64,000 nt of DNA from Bradyrhizobium hereditatis (GCF_020329435.1 NZ_JAGKJK010000001.1:248001-312000), one strand, 5' to 3'; shown: positions 35,472-43,890, counted from the stretch's first letter. Translations and numbers: made by a program. The notes: generated by a model from the letters alone, not told the origin.

Positions 35472-35483
35472 GTGTAGCTACAC
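35472..35483. promoter_or_regulatory. Putative MarR operator (target gene)
   Basis: Perfect 12-bp palindrome GTGTAGCTACAC, 18 nt before the start of the membrane protein gene and partly shared with the motif at 34963. Confidence 0.72.
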
Positions 35484-35500
35484 TTAACAGGAGAAGCGTC

Positions 35501-36217
35501 ATGCTCGACTTCGTCGGAACCATCGTTCTTGTTGCCGCGATCATCGTCAGCATCAATGCGCTTACCGGCGCGATGCCGATCACCACATCACAGCGCCTCG
35601 CGCTTTCGGTCGGCGCCGGTCTGTGGACGGGCTTGGCTGCCGCGCTCGCGGCAGCGAACCTGTTCCTCGGCTCAAATCCGGTGGGGCCGCCGACGATCGG
35701 CACGGTCATCGCATTACCGCTGGTCGCAACCGCTATTGCGGCGTCGATCTCTCCATCCGTGCGCGCTGCGCTGCTCGCGATGCCTATGCCCTTCCTGATC
35801 GGTCTCAACGTGTGGCGTTTGGGTGGAGCATTCTTCCTGCTGCTCGCGGCGGAGGGACGGCTTGCCGGACCCTTCCCGTATTCGGCGGGTTGGGGCGATA
35901 TCATAACCGGCGCGCTGGCGCTGCCGGTGGCCTGGATCGCGCTGCGCGGGGGAGGCAAGGCGCTGGTCTGGGCCTGGAATGCTTTTGGGATGCTCGATCT
36001 TGTGGTCGCGCTGACGCTCGGGATCACCTCGGCAAGTGGCTCGCCATTGCAGATCATTCACGCCGGCGTAGGTTCGGCAGGCGTGCAGGTGCTGCCGTGG
36101 TCGCTGATTCCGACCGTCCTAGTGCCCATGTTTCTAATCGTGCACGCCGTCATCTTCGCCCAACTGACCGCCGCCAGCAGGGCAACGGAGGCGCCGCAAC
36201 TGTCTTCATCACGTTGA
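35501..36217 (+). CDS. Membrane protein, putative MarR target
   Basis: A 238-residue protein with about seven hydrophobic segments (LDFVGTIVLVAAIIVSINAL, VIALPLVATAIAASI, WRLGGAFFLLLAAEG, VWAWNAFGMLDLVVALTLGI). No family is recognised. It is 75 nt after the MarR gene, with an AGGAG before the ATG at a good distance and the same palindrome in front, so it is probably de-repressed by the MarR effector. Possible roles are efflux or stress response; substrate unknown. Confidence 0.7.
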   Translation: MLDFVGTIVLVAAIIVSINALTGAMPITTSQRLALSVGAGLWTGLAAALAAANLFLGSNPVGPPTIGTVIALPLVATAIAASISPSVRAALLAMPMPFLIGLNVWRLGGAFFLLLAAEGRLAGPFPYSAGWGDIITGALALPVAWIALRGGGKALVWAWNAFGMLDLVVALTLGITSASGSPLQIIHAGVGSAGVQVLPWSLIPTVLVPMFLIVHAVIFAQLTAASRATEAPQLSSSR

Positions 36218-36266
36218 CCCAGGCCTGTGGATAGCGGGATCAGCGGGTACAACCGTCGCGTTCATC

Positions 36267-36295
36267 TTGTGCTGTTCGCGTTATCGCGGCTTAAT
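36267..36295 (+). promoter_or_regulatory. Candidate sigma-70 promoter
   Basis: TTGTGC (36267-36272) and CTTAAT (36290-36295) separated by 17 nt. It would start transcription near 36302, in front of the structured region that ends in a terminator. Only modest match to consensus. Confidence 0.35.
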
Positions 36296-36490
36296 GGGGA
36301 CATCTTACGGAGATGGGAAACCATCGCGTCGGTGTCGGGCTCCAGTTCGCGACTGTCCCGGCGAGCAGCGGCCACCGAGTAGGATACGGCCGGGAGATAG
36401 GCCCCCGGGTGCAGATATCCTGAAATCGCCCGCTAATGTGTGGCTGCCGTAGGAAAGGAAAGGCCGTCCGGGAAACCGGGCGGCCTTTTT
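36296..36490 (+). ncRNA. Candidate structured small RNA
   Basis: About 190 nt between a promoter-like sequence and an intrinsic terminator, with no open frame. It can form GATGG-GAAA-CCATC (36312-36325, a GNRA tetraloop), a long-loop stem TCCCGGC / GCCGGGA (36356-36362 with 36389-36395) and the terminator stem. The stretch GCGACTGTCCCGGCGAGC and GGGAGATAGGCC weakly recall parts of cobalamin riboswitches, but no gene follows on this strand. It may also be a long 3' UTR of the membrane protein gene. Family not recognised. Confidence 0.4.
36460..36490 (+). terminator. Intrinsic terminator
   Basis: Stem AAGGCCGTCCGG / CCGGGCGGCCTT (one G-U pair), loop GAAA, then TTTTT on the plus strand. The nearest plus-strand gene ends 240 nt upstream. 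Confidence 0.85.
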
Positions 36491-36535
36491 CTTTGTTGGC
36501 GGGTTCACTTGTCCCGGATGCGGCTTCCGGCTTTG

Positions 36536-37240
36536 CTATCCCAGCCTTGCGGCGGCGCGGCCGATCATCTCGCTGCGGCGGGCCTGCGCCGGCGCGATTC
36601 GCTCTTTCATGAAGGCCAGCACTTCTGGCGGCGCGGTGTCGGGCGAGCCGGAATTGAACGGCGGCGCGGGATTGTATTCGAGGCGAAGCTGGATGGCTTC
36701 CGCGGTCTTTTGGTCGTGCAGCAATGAGACCAGCGTCAGCGCGAAATCGATGCCGGCGGTGACGCCGCCGCCGGTGACGCGATTGCGATCGACGCAGACG
36801 CGGGTCTTGGTCGGGATCGCTCCGAAAGCTTTCAAAAAGTCCATCGCCGTCCAGTGCGTCGCCGCGCGATAGCCTTTGAGCAGGCCGGCGGCGCCGAGCA
36901 CCAGCGAGCCCGTGCAGACCGAGGTGATGTATTTGGCGCCGGGCGCCTGCTTGCGCAAAAAGGCCAGCATCTCCTCGTCGTTGATCATGTCGTCGGTGCC
37001 GAACCCGCCGGGCACGCAGATGACGTCGAGCTGCGGGCAATCGGCAAAGGTCGTGGTCGGCGTCAGCACCAGCACGGAATCGCTCGTGACCGGCTCGATC
37101 CGTTTCCAGATCAGGTGAACCTTGGCGCCGGGCAGACTGGAAAACACCTGCAAGGGACCGGTGAAATCGAGCTGGGTGACGCGCGGGAACAGCACGAGAC
37201 CGATTTGCAGCGGGGTGGGGGTTGGAGATGGCTCGGACAT
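36536..37240 (-). CDS. DJ-1/PfpI family protein (isonitrile hydratase-like)
   Basis: A 234-residue class I glutamine amidotransferase-like protein. IGLVLFPRVTQLDFTGPLQVF at the start, CVPGGFG in the middle, the nucleophile elbow SVCTGSLVLGAAGLL with its Cys, and ATHWTAMDFLKAFGA follow the isonitrile hydratase (InhA) pattern. The reaction in the family is hydration of isonitriles to N-substituted formamides; specificity here is inferred. GGAGG lies 5 nt before ATG 37240. It is divergent from a GlxA-type regulator, which may control it. Confidence 0.85.
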   Translation of the reverse strand: MSEPSPTPTPLQIGLVLFPRVTQLDFTGPLQVFSSLPGAKVHLIWKRIEPVTSDSVLVLTPTTTFADCPQLDVICVPGGFGTDDMINDEEMLAFLRKQAPGAKYITSVCTGSLVLGAAGLLKGYRAATHWTAMDFLKAFGAIPTKTRVCVDRNRVTGGGVTAGIDFALTLVSLLHDQKTAEAIQLRLEYNPAPPFNSGSPDTAPPEVLAFMKERIAPAQARRSEMIGRAAARLG

Positions 37241-37370
37241 CGTGACCTCCAGAAAATTTGCCTTGACGGGAGGCATCATGCCATGGTCGCTTCATGTCAT
37301 AAACGGCATATTTCCCTCATTTTAGGACATCGGCCAAAGTTGCGGCTGAAGTGCAGGACGGACCAGCATC

Positions 37371-38309
37371 ATGATCGGCGTTCTCATCTTTCCGGATTTC
37401 CAGTTGCTCGACGCAGCCGGGCCGATCTCGGCCTTCGAGATCGCGGCGCGCTATGCCGAGGGCGCGCCAGCGATCCGGGTTCTGGCGGTGACGCCGGGGC
37501 CTGTGCGCTCGTCATCGGGGGTGGAGATCGTAGCAAGAGGGTTGAAATCGGCATCCGCCGTGACGACGCTGATCGTCGCAGGCGGCGAGGGCGTGCGGGA
37601 GGCGGCAAGGTGCGAGAAGACGCTCGGCTTCGTGCGCGCGGCTGCGAAGCGCGGCATCCGCGTCGCCAGCGTCTGCTCCGGCGCCTATGTCCTCGCGGAG
37701 GCCGGACTGCTCGATGGCCGCCGCGCCACCACGCATTGGCAGCGCACGCGGCATTTTCTGAAGACCTATCCTCAGGTGAGACTGGAGCCTGATCGCATCT
37801 TCGTGCGCGACGGCGACGTCTGGACGTCGGCGGGGATATCCGCCGGCATTGACCTGTCGCTGGCGATGATCGCGGAAGATTACGGCGACGAGATCGCGCA
37901 GAAAACCGCAAAGCAGCTCGTACTCTATCACCGCCGCAGCGGCGGCCAGTCGCAATTCTCCTCGCTACTGGAATTGAAGGCGCCGAACGGCCGTTTCGGG
38001 CCGCTGCTCGCATGGGCGCGCGAAAACCTCGAGGCGCCGCTCACCGTTGAGGATCTCGCCGAGCAGGCCGGCATGAGTTCGCGGCATTTCACCCGCGCCT
38101 TCATGGCAGAGACCGGCACCACGCCGTCAAAGGCGGTGGAGCGGCTCCGCATCGAGGTGGCGCGGCAACGTGTGCAATCCTCCAGCGAGGCGATCGAGCG
38201 CGTTGCGCAAACCACTGGCTTTCGCGATCCGGAGCGGATGCGCCGCGCCTTCATCCGCGCCTTCGGCCAGCCGCCGCAATCGCTGCGCCGCGCGGCGCGG
38301 GCAGGGTAG
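37371..38309 (+). CDS. GlxA-family AraC-type regulator
   Basis: A 312-residue regulator with an N-terminal DJ-1/PfpI-like domain (MIGVLIFPDFQLLDAAGPIS; SVCSGAYVLAEAGLLDG; ATTHWQRTRHFLKTYPQV), probably a ligand sensor, and a C-terminal AraC/XylS double HTH (about 215-308; LTVEDLAEQAGMSSRHFTRAF, VAQTTGFRDPERMRRAF). It is divergently transcribed from the isonitrile hydratase-like gene and shares its sensor fold with that enzyme, so it probably regulates it. The 130-nt intergenic region contains both promoters. Confidence 0.88.
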   Translation: MIGVLIFPDFQLLDAAGPISAFEIAARYAEGAPAIRVLAVTPGPVRSSSGVEIVARGLKSASAVTTLIVAGGEGVREAARCEKTLGFVRAAAKRGIRVASVCSGAYVLAEAGLLDGRRATTHWQRTRHFLKTYPQVRLEPDRIFVRDGDVWTSAGISAGIDLSLAMIAEDYGDEIAQKTAKQLVLYHRRSGGQSQFSSLLELKAPNGRFGPLLAWARENLEAPLTVEDLAEQAGMSSRHFTRAFMAETGTTPSKAVERLRIEVARQRVQSSSEAIERVAQTTGFRDPERMRRAFIRAFGQPPQSLRRAARAG

Positions 38310-38325
38310 GCGGATTGGAAAACCG

Positions 38326-38829
38326 CTATCTGCGGAAATCCACCCGGCCTTGCGAGAAATACCCGTCTATTCGCTGGTCGCTCACCACGAGGCCAACCCA
38401 GGGAACGGTGATCTCCGGGTTGTTCAGGTTGATGTATTTCCCGACCAGCCGGCGCGGACCTTCGCGCATCGCTTCGATAAGGCCTCGGCGCTTGCCCGAG
38501 TCCCAATCGAACAGCAAGTAGACACGCTCGCCCACTATTCTCGCTTCACCCTGGCCCTGTTTCCATTTATCGGGCGTATCACCCAGGATGGTCGGATCCG
38601 CAGCGCCCTTCCAGCGGCTCGACCACTGACCTTCGATCGTGCCGTGCGGGTAGCTGCTATTTCCTGCGCTCCATTGCAGAGCGTTCTCGTCGCTAGCGGA
38701 CTCTTCCGGCATCGTGTTGCGGGCGAATTGCATTACGTCATTATCATCGGGATACGGAACATCCATAACGCTGAATGGATTTCGCCGGGCCGGATCGTTG
38801 TCGGACACGAGATTTAGTTTGACGTTCAT
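38326..38829 (-). CDS. Conserved hypothetical protein
   Basis: A 167-residue protein. The first 45 residues are polar and look disordered (SDNDPARRNPFSVMDVPYPD). The rest is rich in Trp and Gly (GTIEGQWSSRWKG; VYLLFDWDSG; VPWVGLVVSDQRIDGYFSQG), suggesting a beta-barrel of lipocalin type. No catalytic motif is seen and no family is assigned. TTGGAG precedes the ATG at 8 nt. It overlaps no gene and ends 17 nt after the GlxA stop, convergent to it. Confidence 0.65.
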   Translation of the reverse strand: MNVKLNLVSDNDPARRNPFSVMDVPYPDDNDVMQFARNTMPEESASDENALQWSAGNSSYPHGTIEGQWSSRWKGAADPTILGDTPDKWKQGQGEARIVGERVYLLFDWDSGKRRGLIEAMREGPRRLVGKYINLNNPEITVPWVGLVVSDQRIDGYFSQGRVDFRR

Positions 38830-39048
38830 TGGGTAACTCCAACCGCACTTGCGTTGCTGTGTGAACGCTTGGGATCGCAGGTTGGAGTTGTTGCAGCCAC
38901 CCGATTTCCGAAGGAACCTTGCTGGTCACGCCGGATCGGGCAGCTTTCAGATCTCGAATAGATGTGCCGGGAAGGGGGATCGTCGCCGACAAGCGGTCGA
39001 CGCGGTCCGCCGTTCGAAGAACGCCGATGGCCGATGTGCGTTGCTGGC

Positions 39049-39939
39049 TCAGGCGACGTCGGCTTTCGCGCCCTCTTGCTCTTGCTCCGCTGCGAGCAGA
39101 GCGTCGAGATCGACGAGCTGCGGATCGTCGTCCTGCGGTTCGCCATTGTGGCCTGCGCTGCCATGGAGATGCATCAGCGTCTGCACACGGCGGGCGTTGA
39201 GATGGTCCACATGCTGATGCTGCAGCGCTATCGGCAGCAGCGTCTTGGGCAGCCCGACCACCGCAAAGGCCGCAACCTTGCGCACCTCATCACCCTCGCG
39301 CCAACGCAGGGGATGGAGGGTGTAGATCAGTTGCCGGTCGATCTCCGCCGATGACGGTTGCTCGGATTCCGATAGCGCGATGCTGGCAAGGTTGGCGTTG
39401 CCCGCGCGGGTGCGTACCGCAGCCGAGCGCAGCTCCCAACAGATCAAGTCCGTCGCCGCGCGGACCTCGCTACGCACCGCATCCACGCTAGCCGAGAATC
39501 GGGTGGCTTCCGGTATCGACAGCGCGCTTTTCGTGACGGCCTCGACCAGTGCTGTGGCGCCGGATTCGAATCCCGGTGCGGCTCTTTCGATCGCCGCAGC
39601 CATCGCCTCGATCTGATCAGCCAGCGCGTCGCGGTCCCGCTGCGCCTTTGCATCAGCGAGGGCGCGCTCGGCAGACGCTACCTGATCATCAACTTCCACC
39701 AATTCGGCACGTAACGTCTTGGCGCGGTCCTCGACCGCGCGCATGCTGGCTTCGGCGCGATCGAGCCGGGAATTGTTGGCACCGGCTACCGCCAGCCGTT
39801 CGGCGGCGGCGCGCTTTTCTGCAAGGTCCGCTTCGGTGAGGCTGAGCCGTTCGGCCAGCTTTTGCCGCGCCGAGAGCTTGTCTTTCAGCGCGACCTCGAA
39901 GCGCTCGATCGGGCTGAGTTCGCGCTTGAAAAATGCCAT
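39049..39939 (-). CDS. Coiled-coil hypothetical protein
   Basis: A 296-residue soluble protein. Residues about 10-130 form a long coiled coil (SARQKLAERLSLTEADLAEK; DQVASAERALADAKAQRDRD), followed by a globular-looking middle part and an acidic C-terminus (DDDPQLVDLDALLAAEQEQE). No signal, membrane helix or NTPase motif is present. GAGGA lies 6 nt before ATG 39939. It is bounded by an unknown gene and a decayed gene, in a region without conserved functions. Possible roles are structural; nothing firm can be said. Confidence 0.6.
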   Translation of the reverse strand: MAFFKRELSPIERFEVALKDKLSARQKLAERLSLTEADLAEKRAAAERLAVAGANNSRLDRAEASMRAVEDRAKTLRAELVEVDDQVASAERALADAKAQRDRDALADQIEAMAAAIERAAPGFESGATALVEAVTKSALSIPEATRFSASVDAVRSEVRAATDLICWELRSAAVRTRAGNANLASIALSESEQPSSAEIDRQLIYTLHPLRWREGDEVRKVAAFAVVGLPKTLLPIALQHQHVDHLNARRVQTLMHLHGSAGHNGEPQDDDPQLVDLDALLAAEQEQEGAKADVA

Positions 39940-40090
39940 GGCGGTTCCTCGCGAGGTTGCGATCATCCGCCAGAATCACCTGGCAGATTCGTTCGTGTGC
40001 CAGAGTTAGTGCGAAACTTGGATAACATTGCGGCCTGAGTCGGTACAGTTGCTCTGGCCGGGATAAACCGGCCATCGCAGTTGGGGTGGC

Positions 40091-40415
40091 TTAGCTGAAC
40101 GGCGCGGCGCGAATCAGTTGTGCCACTTCGGGAAGATGCGCGCGCTGGATGTTCTGCGCCGCGTGGATGCGGGCGCGTTCGAGCGGTGTAGCGACACCGC
40201 CGCTGCTATCGCCTGCCTCTCATGTTCTGGATTCGCTGCTGGCCCTGCAGCAGCTTCTGGGTTTCTTGAAGTTCAGGTCACCTGCTGGACACCTTGAAGA
40301 GCCGGTACTGTGGCGTCCGGCGCGCTGACCACCCATGTCGGGGTTCGACCCCACGAACACGCGCCAGATGCGCGACGTGACGCAAAGTGAATGTGCTGTT
40401 CACGAAATCGCGTTG
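40091..40415 (-). pseudogene. Decayed gene of unknown family
   Basis: No intact frame exists, but three consecutive minus-strand segments look coding in different frames: VTSRIWRVFVGSNPDMGGQ, then DATVPALQGVQQVT and ELQETQKLLQGQQRIQNMRG, then GGVATPLERARIHAAQNIQ to a stop at about 40091. In-frame stops and apparent one-base shifts separate them. This reads as a single gene broken by several frameshifts. Family not recognised; the last two parts suggest a helical protein. Confidence 0.35.
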
Positions 40416-40469
40416 TATTACAGAGGCTTAATCGTCCCTAAGATGAGCGGGTTGACGGGTCGATCCTGG

Positions 40470-41693
40470 CTAATGCGGTTTGTCGGGATGCCAACCGAGC
40501 ACCGCCAGCATCACGAAGAATCCGACGACATAGGCGGCCGCCACCGGCCAGCCGTGGTTGAGCCAGCGCCCGACCGATTTGGCTTCCGGATACATGTTCG
40601 ACAAAGCGACGCCTGCCGACGAGCCGAACCAGATCATCGACCCGCCGAAACCGACGGCATAGGCGAGATAGCCCCAGTCGTAGCCGCCTTGTTTCAGCGC
40701 AAGCGCGGTCAGGGGAATGTTGTCGAACACGGCGGAAACGAAACCAAGGCCGAATGCGCTCGACCAGGATGCGGCCGGCAGGCGGTCGACCGGCATCAGC
40801 GAGGCGGCCGTGACCAGGGCAAGAAGAAAGACCGTGCCCTTGAAGGTTTCCGGCATCACCTTCCAGTCCGGCGCACGCCATGGCGCGGTCAGCAGAATCA
40901 CCGCCCAGACGGCGAGGCCGAGAACCGGGATAATTTCGAGCAAGGCAGGGAACTTCACATTGGCGGTGATGTTCGCGACGAGCGCGGCAACCAGAATGGC
41001 GGCGACGATGACAATCCGTGCCGGGTCGACCTTGAGGCCTTTCGCCGGATCCTTCTGGATCGGCGAGTAGCGCTGCTGCTGAATGGAGGCGGGCACTGCA
41101 AAAACGAGCATCGCGACGATGGCCGCGATATAGGCTTCCACCACCGCAAGCGGGCTGACACCGGCGATCCACATCATCGTCGTTGTCGTGTCGCCGACGA
41201 CACTGCCGGCACCTCCTGCGTTCGAGGCGGCGACGATCGCCGCGAGATAGCCGATGTGAACCTTGCCGCGGAACACGTGGCGCGCCACCGTGCCGCCGAT
41301 CAGCGCGGCGGCGATATTGTCGAGAAAGCTGGACAGCACGAACACCAGCACGAGCAGCACGACGCCGCCCTTCCAGTCGTCCGGCAACAGCGCCGGCATC
41401 TCATCGGGAATGCGGCTTTCCTCGAAATGCCGGGACAGCAGCGCAAAGCCCATCAGCAGCAAGAACAGATTGGCGAGCGTGATCCATTCATGCGCCATAT
41501 GGTGGCCGAGGCCGGCGAGGCCCACGCCGTCCTTGAAGCCGGTGAAAACCAGCTTGTAGACGATGATCGCGGCAAGACCGGTCAGCGCCACCTGAAGCGT
41601 CTTGTGATGGAATAGCGCGACCCCGAGCAGCGTCAGCGCGAACAGGATGAAGTCGACGGGTATTCCGAACACAAGGATTGGGTCGATCACCAC
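40470..41693 (-). CDS. nhaD: NhaD-type sodium:proton antiporter (ArsB/NhaD superfamily)
   Basis: A 407-residue inner-membrane protein with about ten to twelve helices. Diagnostic segments are SSFLDNIAAALIGGTVAR, SNAGGAGSVVGDTTTTMMW and FGLGFVSAVFDNIPLTALAL, with paired DN motifs in the two halves. It would exchange Na+ or Li+ for H+. GTG 41693 is the start. It is monocistronic on the minus strand, next to an esterase gene that ends 36 nt upstream. A dicarboxylate permease would be the main alternative. Confidence 0.87.
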   Translation of the reverse strand: MVIDPILVFGIPVDFILFALTLLGVALFHHKTLQVALTGLAAIIVYKLVFTGFKDGVGLAGLGHHMAHEWITLANLFLLLMGFALLSRHFEESRIPDEMPALLPDDWKGGVVLLVLVFVLSSFLDNIAAALIGGTVARHVFRGKVHIGYLAAIVAASNAGGAGSVVGDTTTTMMWIAGVSPLAVVEAYIAAIVAMLVFAVPASIQQQRYSPIQKDPAKGLKVDPARIVIVAAILVAALVANITANVKFPALLEIIPVLGLAVWAVILLTAPWRAPDWKVMPETFKGTVFLLALVTAASLMPVDRLPAASWSSAFGLGFVSAVFDNIPLTALALKQGGYDWGYLAYAVGFGGSMIWFGSSAGVALSNMYPEAKSVGRWLNHGWPVAAAYVVGFFVMLAVLGWHPDKPH

Positions 41694-41729
41694 GGCCTCG
41701 TACGCATTGAAGGGGGCGATACTGTAGCG

Positions 41730-42677
41730 TTATTTCAGCGCTTTCAGCCATGCGGCGATTTCGCTGACTGCGACGTTGGCCTGCTGCAGCAGCTTGCCCA
41801 TGGTGAAGAAGCCGTGGAACTGGCCCGGAAAGTGCCTGTAGGTCACGGGCACGCCGGCTTCCTTCAGCCGCGCGGCATATTCGGCGCCTTCGTCGCGCAG
41901 GGGATCGGCGCCTGCGGTCAGCACATAAGCCGGTGGCAAACCAACAAGCGTCTTTGCGCGCGCGGGCGAGGCTTTCCAGTGATCGATGTCGGCGGTGCTG
42001 TTGAGATAATGGTTGCAGAACCATTTGATGACGGAGTGCGTCAGCAGGATGCTGGTCTCGGGCTCGCTGTGCGAGGGATGCTTCATCGCAAAGTCGGTGG
42101 CGGGATAGACCAGCACTTGGCCGGCAAGCGTCGGGCCGTCACCGTCACGCGCAGCCAGCGCCACGACGGCAGCGAGATTGCCGCCGGCGCTGTCGCCGCC
42201 GACCAGCAAATGCCCGGCGTCGATGCCGAGCTCGCCGGCGTTGGCGGCAACCCATTTGGTCGCGGTGATGGCGTCGTCGGCGGCGGCAGGGAATTTGTGC
42301 TCGGGCGCCAGCCGGTAGTCGACCGAGATGACGATCAACTCGCCCTCATGGGCCAGCTTCTGGCAGACCACTTCATGGGTATCGAGGTCGCCGATCACCC
42401 ACCCGCCGCCGTGAAAGAACACCAGGCATGGCGCAGCCCCATTGGTCTTACGCAGCGTCTTTGGCGTGTAGATGCGCGCCGGAATCGTGCCGTGCGGCGC
42501 CGGGATGTCGAGCGGCTTGTTCGATTGAAGCGCGGGCGGCTCGGGATTGCTGACGACGCGGGCGGCCCGATAGTACTCGCGCGCTTCCGGTGCGGTCAGC
42601 GTCTCGTAGGCGGGCCGGCCTGCTTCCTGGAAAGCCTTGTAGACGGCGGCGGCATCGGGATCGAGTGTGACGGGCAT
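41730..42677 (-). CDS. Alpha/beta hydrolase, hormone-sensitive lipase family
   Basis: A 315-residue esterase. The oxyanion motif HGGGW (in FFHGGGWVIGDLDTH), the nucleophile elbow GGDSAGGN, the acid TAGADPLRDEG and the His in FPGQFHGF form the catalytic set. It would hydrolyse short acyl esters; the true substrate is unknown. ATG 42677 begins the homologous part; an upstream ATG would add 24 unlikely residues. An SDR gene lies just upstream on the same strand, so co-transcription is possible. Confidence 0.88.
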   Translation of the reverse strand: MPVTLDPDAAAVYKAFQEAGRPAYETLTAPEAREYYRAARVVSNPEPPALQSNKPLDIPAPHGTIPARIYTPKTLRKTNGAAPCLVFFHGGGWVIGDLDTHEVVCQKLAHEGELIVISVDYRLAPEHKFPAAADDAITATKWVAANAGELGIDAGHLLVGGDSAGGNLAAVVALAARDGDGPTLAGQVLVYPATDFAMKHPSHSEPETSILLTHSVIKWFCNHYLNSTADIDHWKASPARAKTLVGLPPAYVLTAGADPLRDEGAEYAARLKEAGVPVTYRHFPGQFHGFFTMGKLLQQANVAVSEIAAWLKALK

Positions 42678-42751
42678 GATCGGGAATGAACCTCTGTTTC
42701 TGAGTACGTCATTCCGGGTCTGGTCCTTCGGACTATCCCGGAATGCCAACG

Positions 42752-43531
42752 CTAAGCGGCGGTGCGGCCGCCGTCGACGGTGTATGCGGAGCCGGAGACG
42801 TAGCTCGCTTCATCCGAGGCCAAGAACGCCACGATGGAGGCGACTTCGGACGCCTGTCCGAGTCGCCGCGCCGGAATCCGGTCGACGATCTTCTCAGGTG
42901 GCGGCGGCTCGTTGCCGGGATTGCGGCCCTGCAGGATCGTGCTGAGCATCCGGCTGTCGATCAGGCCGGGGCAGACGCAGTTCACCCGCACGCCGGTGCC
43001 GGTGCACTCCCAGGCGGCGCTCTTGGTGAGCCCGATCACCGCATGCTTGCTGGCGCTGTAGACCGCGATCATCGGCGAGCCGATGAGGCCGGCGATGGAG
43101 GCGGTGTTGATGATGCTGCCCTTGTTCTTTTTCAGCATCACTGGCAGCACATGCTTCATGCCGAGAAAGACGCCGACCACGTTGACGTCGAGCATGCGGC
43201 GAAAACTCTCCAGCGAATATTCCGGGATCGGCTTGATGTCGCCCTCGACGCCGGCGTTGTTGTAGAACACGTCGATCGTGCCGAACCTGTCGAGCGTGGC
43301 GCGGACATATTCCGCGACTTCATCTTCCTGTGTGACGTCAGCGGTGATCGCCAGCGCTTCGGCGGTGGCGGGCAGGCCGCTGATCGCGGCCTTGAGATCG
43401 TCTTCCCGACGGTCGACAGCGACAATCCGCGCACCGCGTTCGGCCAACAGGTGAATGGTTGCGGTTCCGATGACGCCGGCCGCGCCGGTCACGACGGCAA
43501 CCCGGCCATCGAGGTGAATTCGATCGGGCAT
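42752..43531 (-). CDS. Short-chain dehydrogenase/reductase
   Basis: A 259-residue classical SDR. TGAAGVIGTA near residue 16 is the TGxxxGxG cofactor motif, NNAGVEG near 90 the structural motif, and YSASKHAVIG carries the catalytic Tyr-x-x-x-Lys with the Ser upstream (INTASIAG). AVDRREDDL after the first strand suggests NAD(H) preference. It oxidises or reduces an unknown alcohol or ketone. The hydrolase downstream on the same strand may belong to the same unit. Confidence 0.9.
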   Translation of the reverse strand: MPDRIHLDGRVAVVTGAAGVIGTATIHLLAERGARIVAVDRREDDLKAAISGLPATAEALAITADVTQEDEVAEYVRATLDRFGTIDVFYNNAGVEGDIKPIPEYSLESFRRMLDVNVVGVFLGMKHVLPVMLKKNKGSIINTASIAGLIGSPMIAVYSASKHAVIGLTKSAAWECTGTGVRVNCVCPGLIDSRMLSTILQGRNPGNEPPPPEKIVDRIPARRLGQASEVASIVAFLASDEASYVSGSAYTVDGGRTAA

Positions 43532-43625
43532 GTTCTTCAGGTTTCCTCTGGCTCGCCCGGTTATTCCGGATTTTTGCTGGTTTTTGCGCGGGAGCGACTA
43601 TTTCATTTGGAACGGGGCATGGCTA

Positions 43626-43890
43626 GATCATGGAACGCCTGTCGGAGGACTGTTTGCGCCGTTCGGGGCCATGATCGAGATCATGGAGCGCCGGTCGGAT
43701 GACTGGTTTCCGCCGTTCCGGGCCATGATCGAGATCATGGAACGCCTGTCGGAGGACTGTTTGCGCCTTTCGGGGCCATGATCGAGATCATGGAGCGCCG
43801 GTGGGAGGACTGGTTTCCGCCGTTCCGGGTCAAGATCGAGATCATGGACCGCCTGTCCGGAACTGATCTCGGCCATTTCGGGCCATGATT
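43626..43890. repeat. Tandem array of 53/54-bp units with a palindrome
   Basis: Five ATCATGGA unit starts (43627, 43680, 43734, 43787, 43841) alternate spacing 53 and 54 nt, so a 107-bp dimer is repeated. Each junction carries CCATGATCGAGATCATGG, perfect 8-bp arms around GA. Both strands have open frames by chance. It lies upstream of the DUF2155 gene. Confidence 0.8.

Noticed and set aside
36296..36420. Clear cobalamin riboswitch call
   Set aside because: Only fragments match (GCGACTGT, GGGAGATAGGCC); the box differs at several key bases and GATGG-GAAA-CCATC pairs the putative core differently. Kept as an unassigned RNA.
40315..40365. GGGGTTCGACCCC resembling a tRNA T-arm
   Set aside because: No matching acceptor stem, D-arm or anticodon arm can be formed on either strand, and the sequence falls in a decayed coding region.
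43626..43890. CRISPR array
   Set aside because: The units are nearly identical throughout, with no variable spacers, and no cas genes are nearby.
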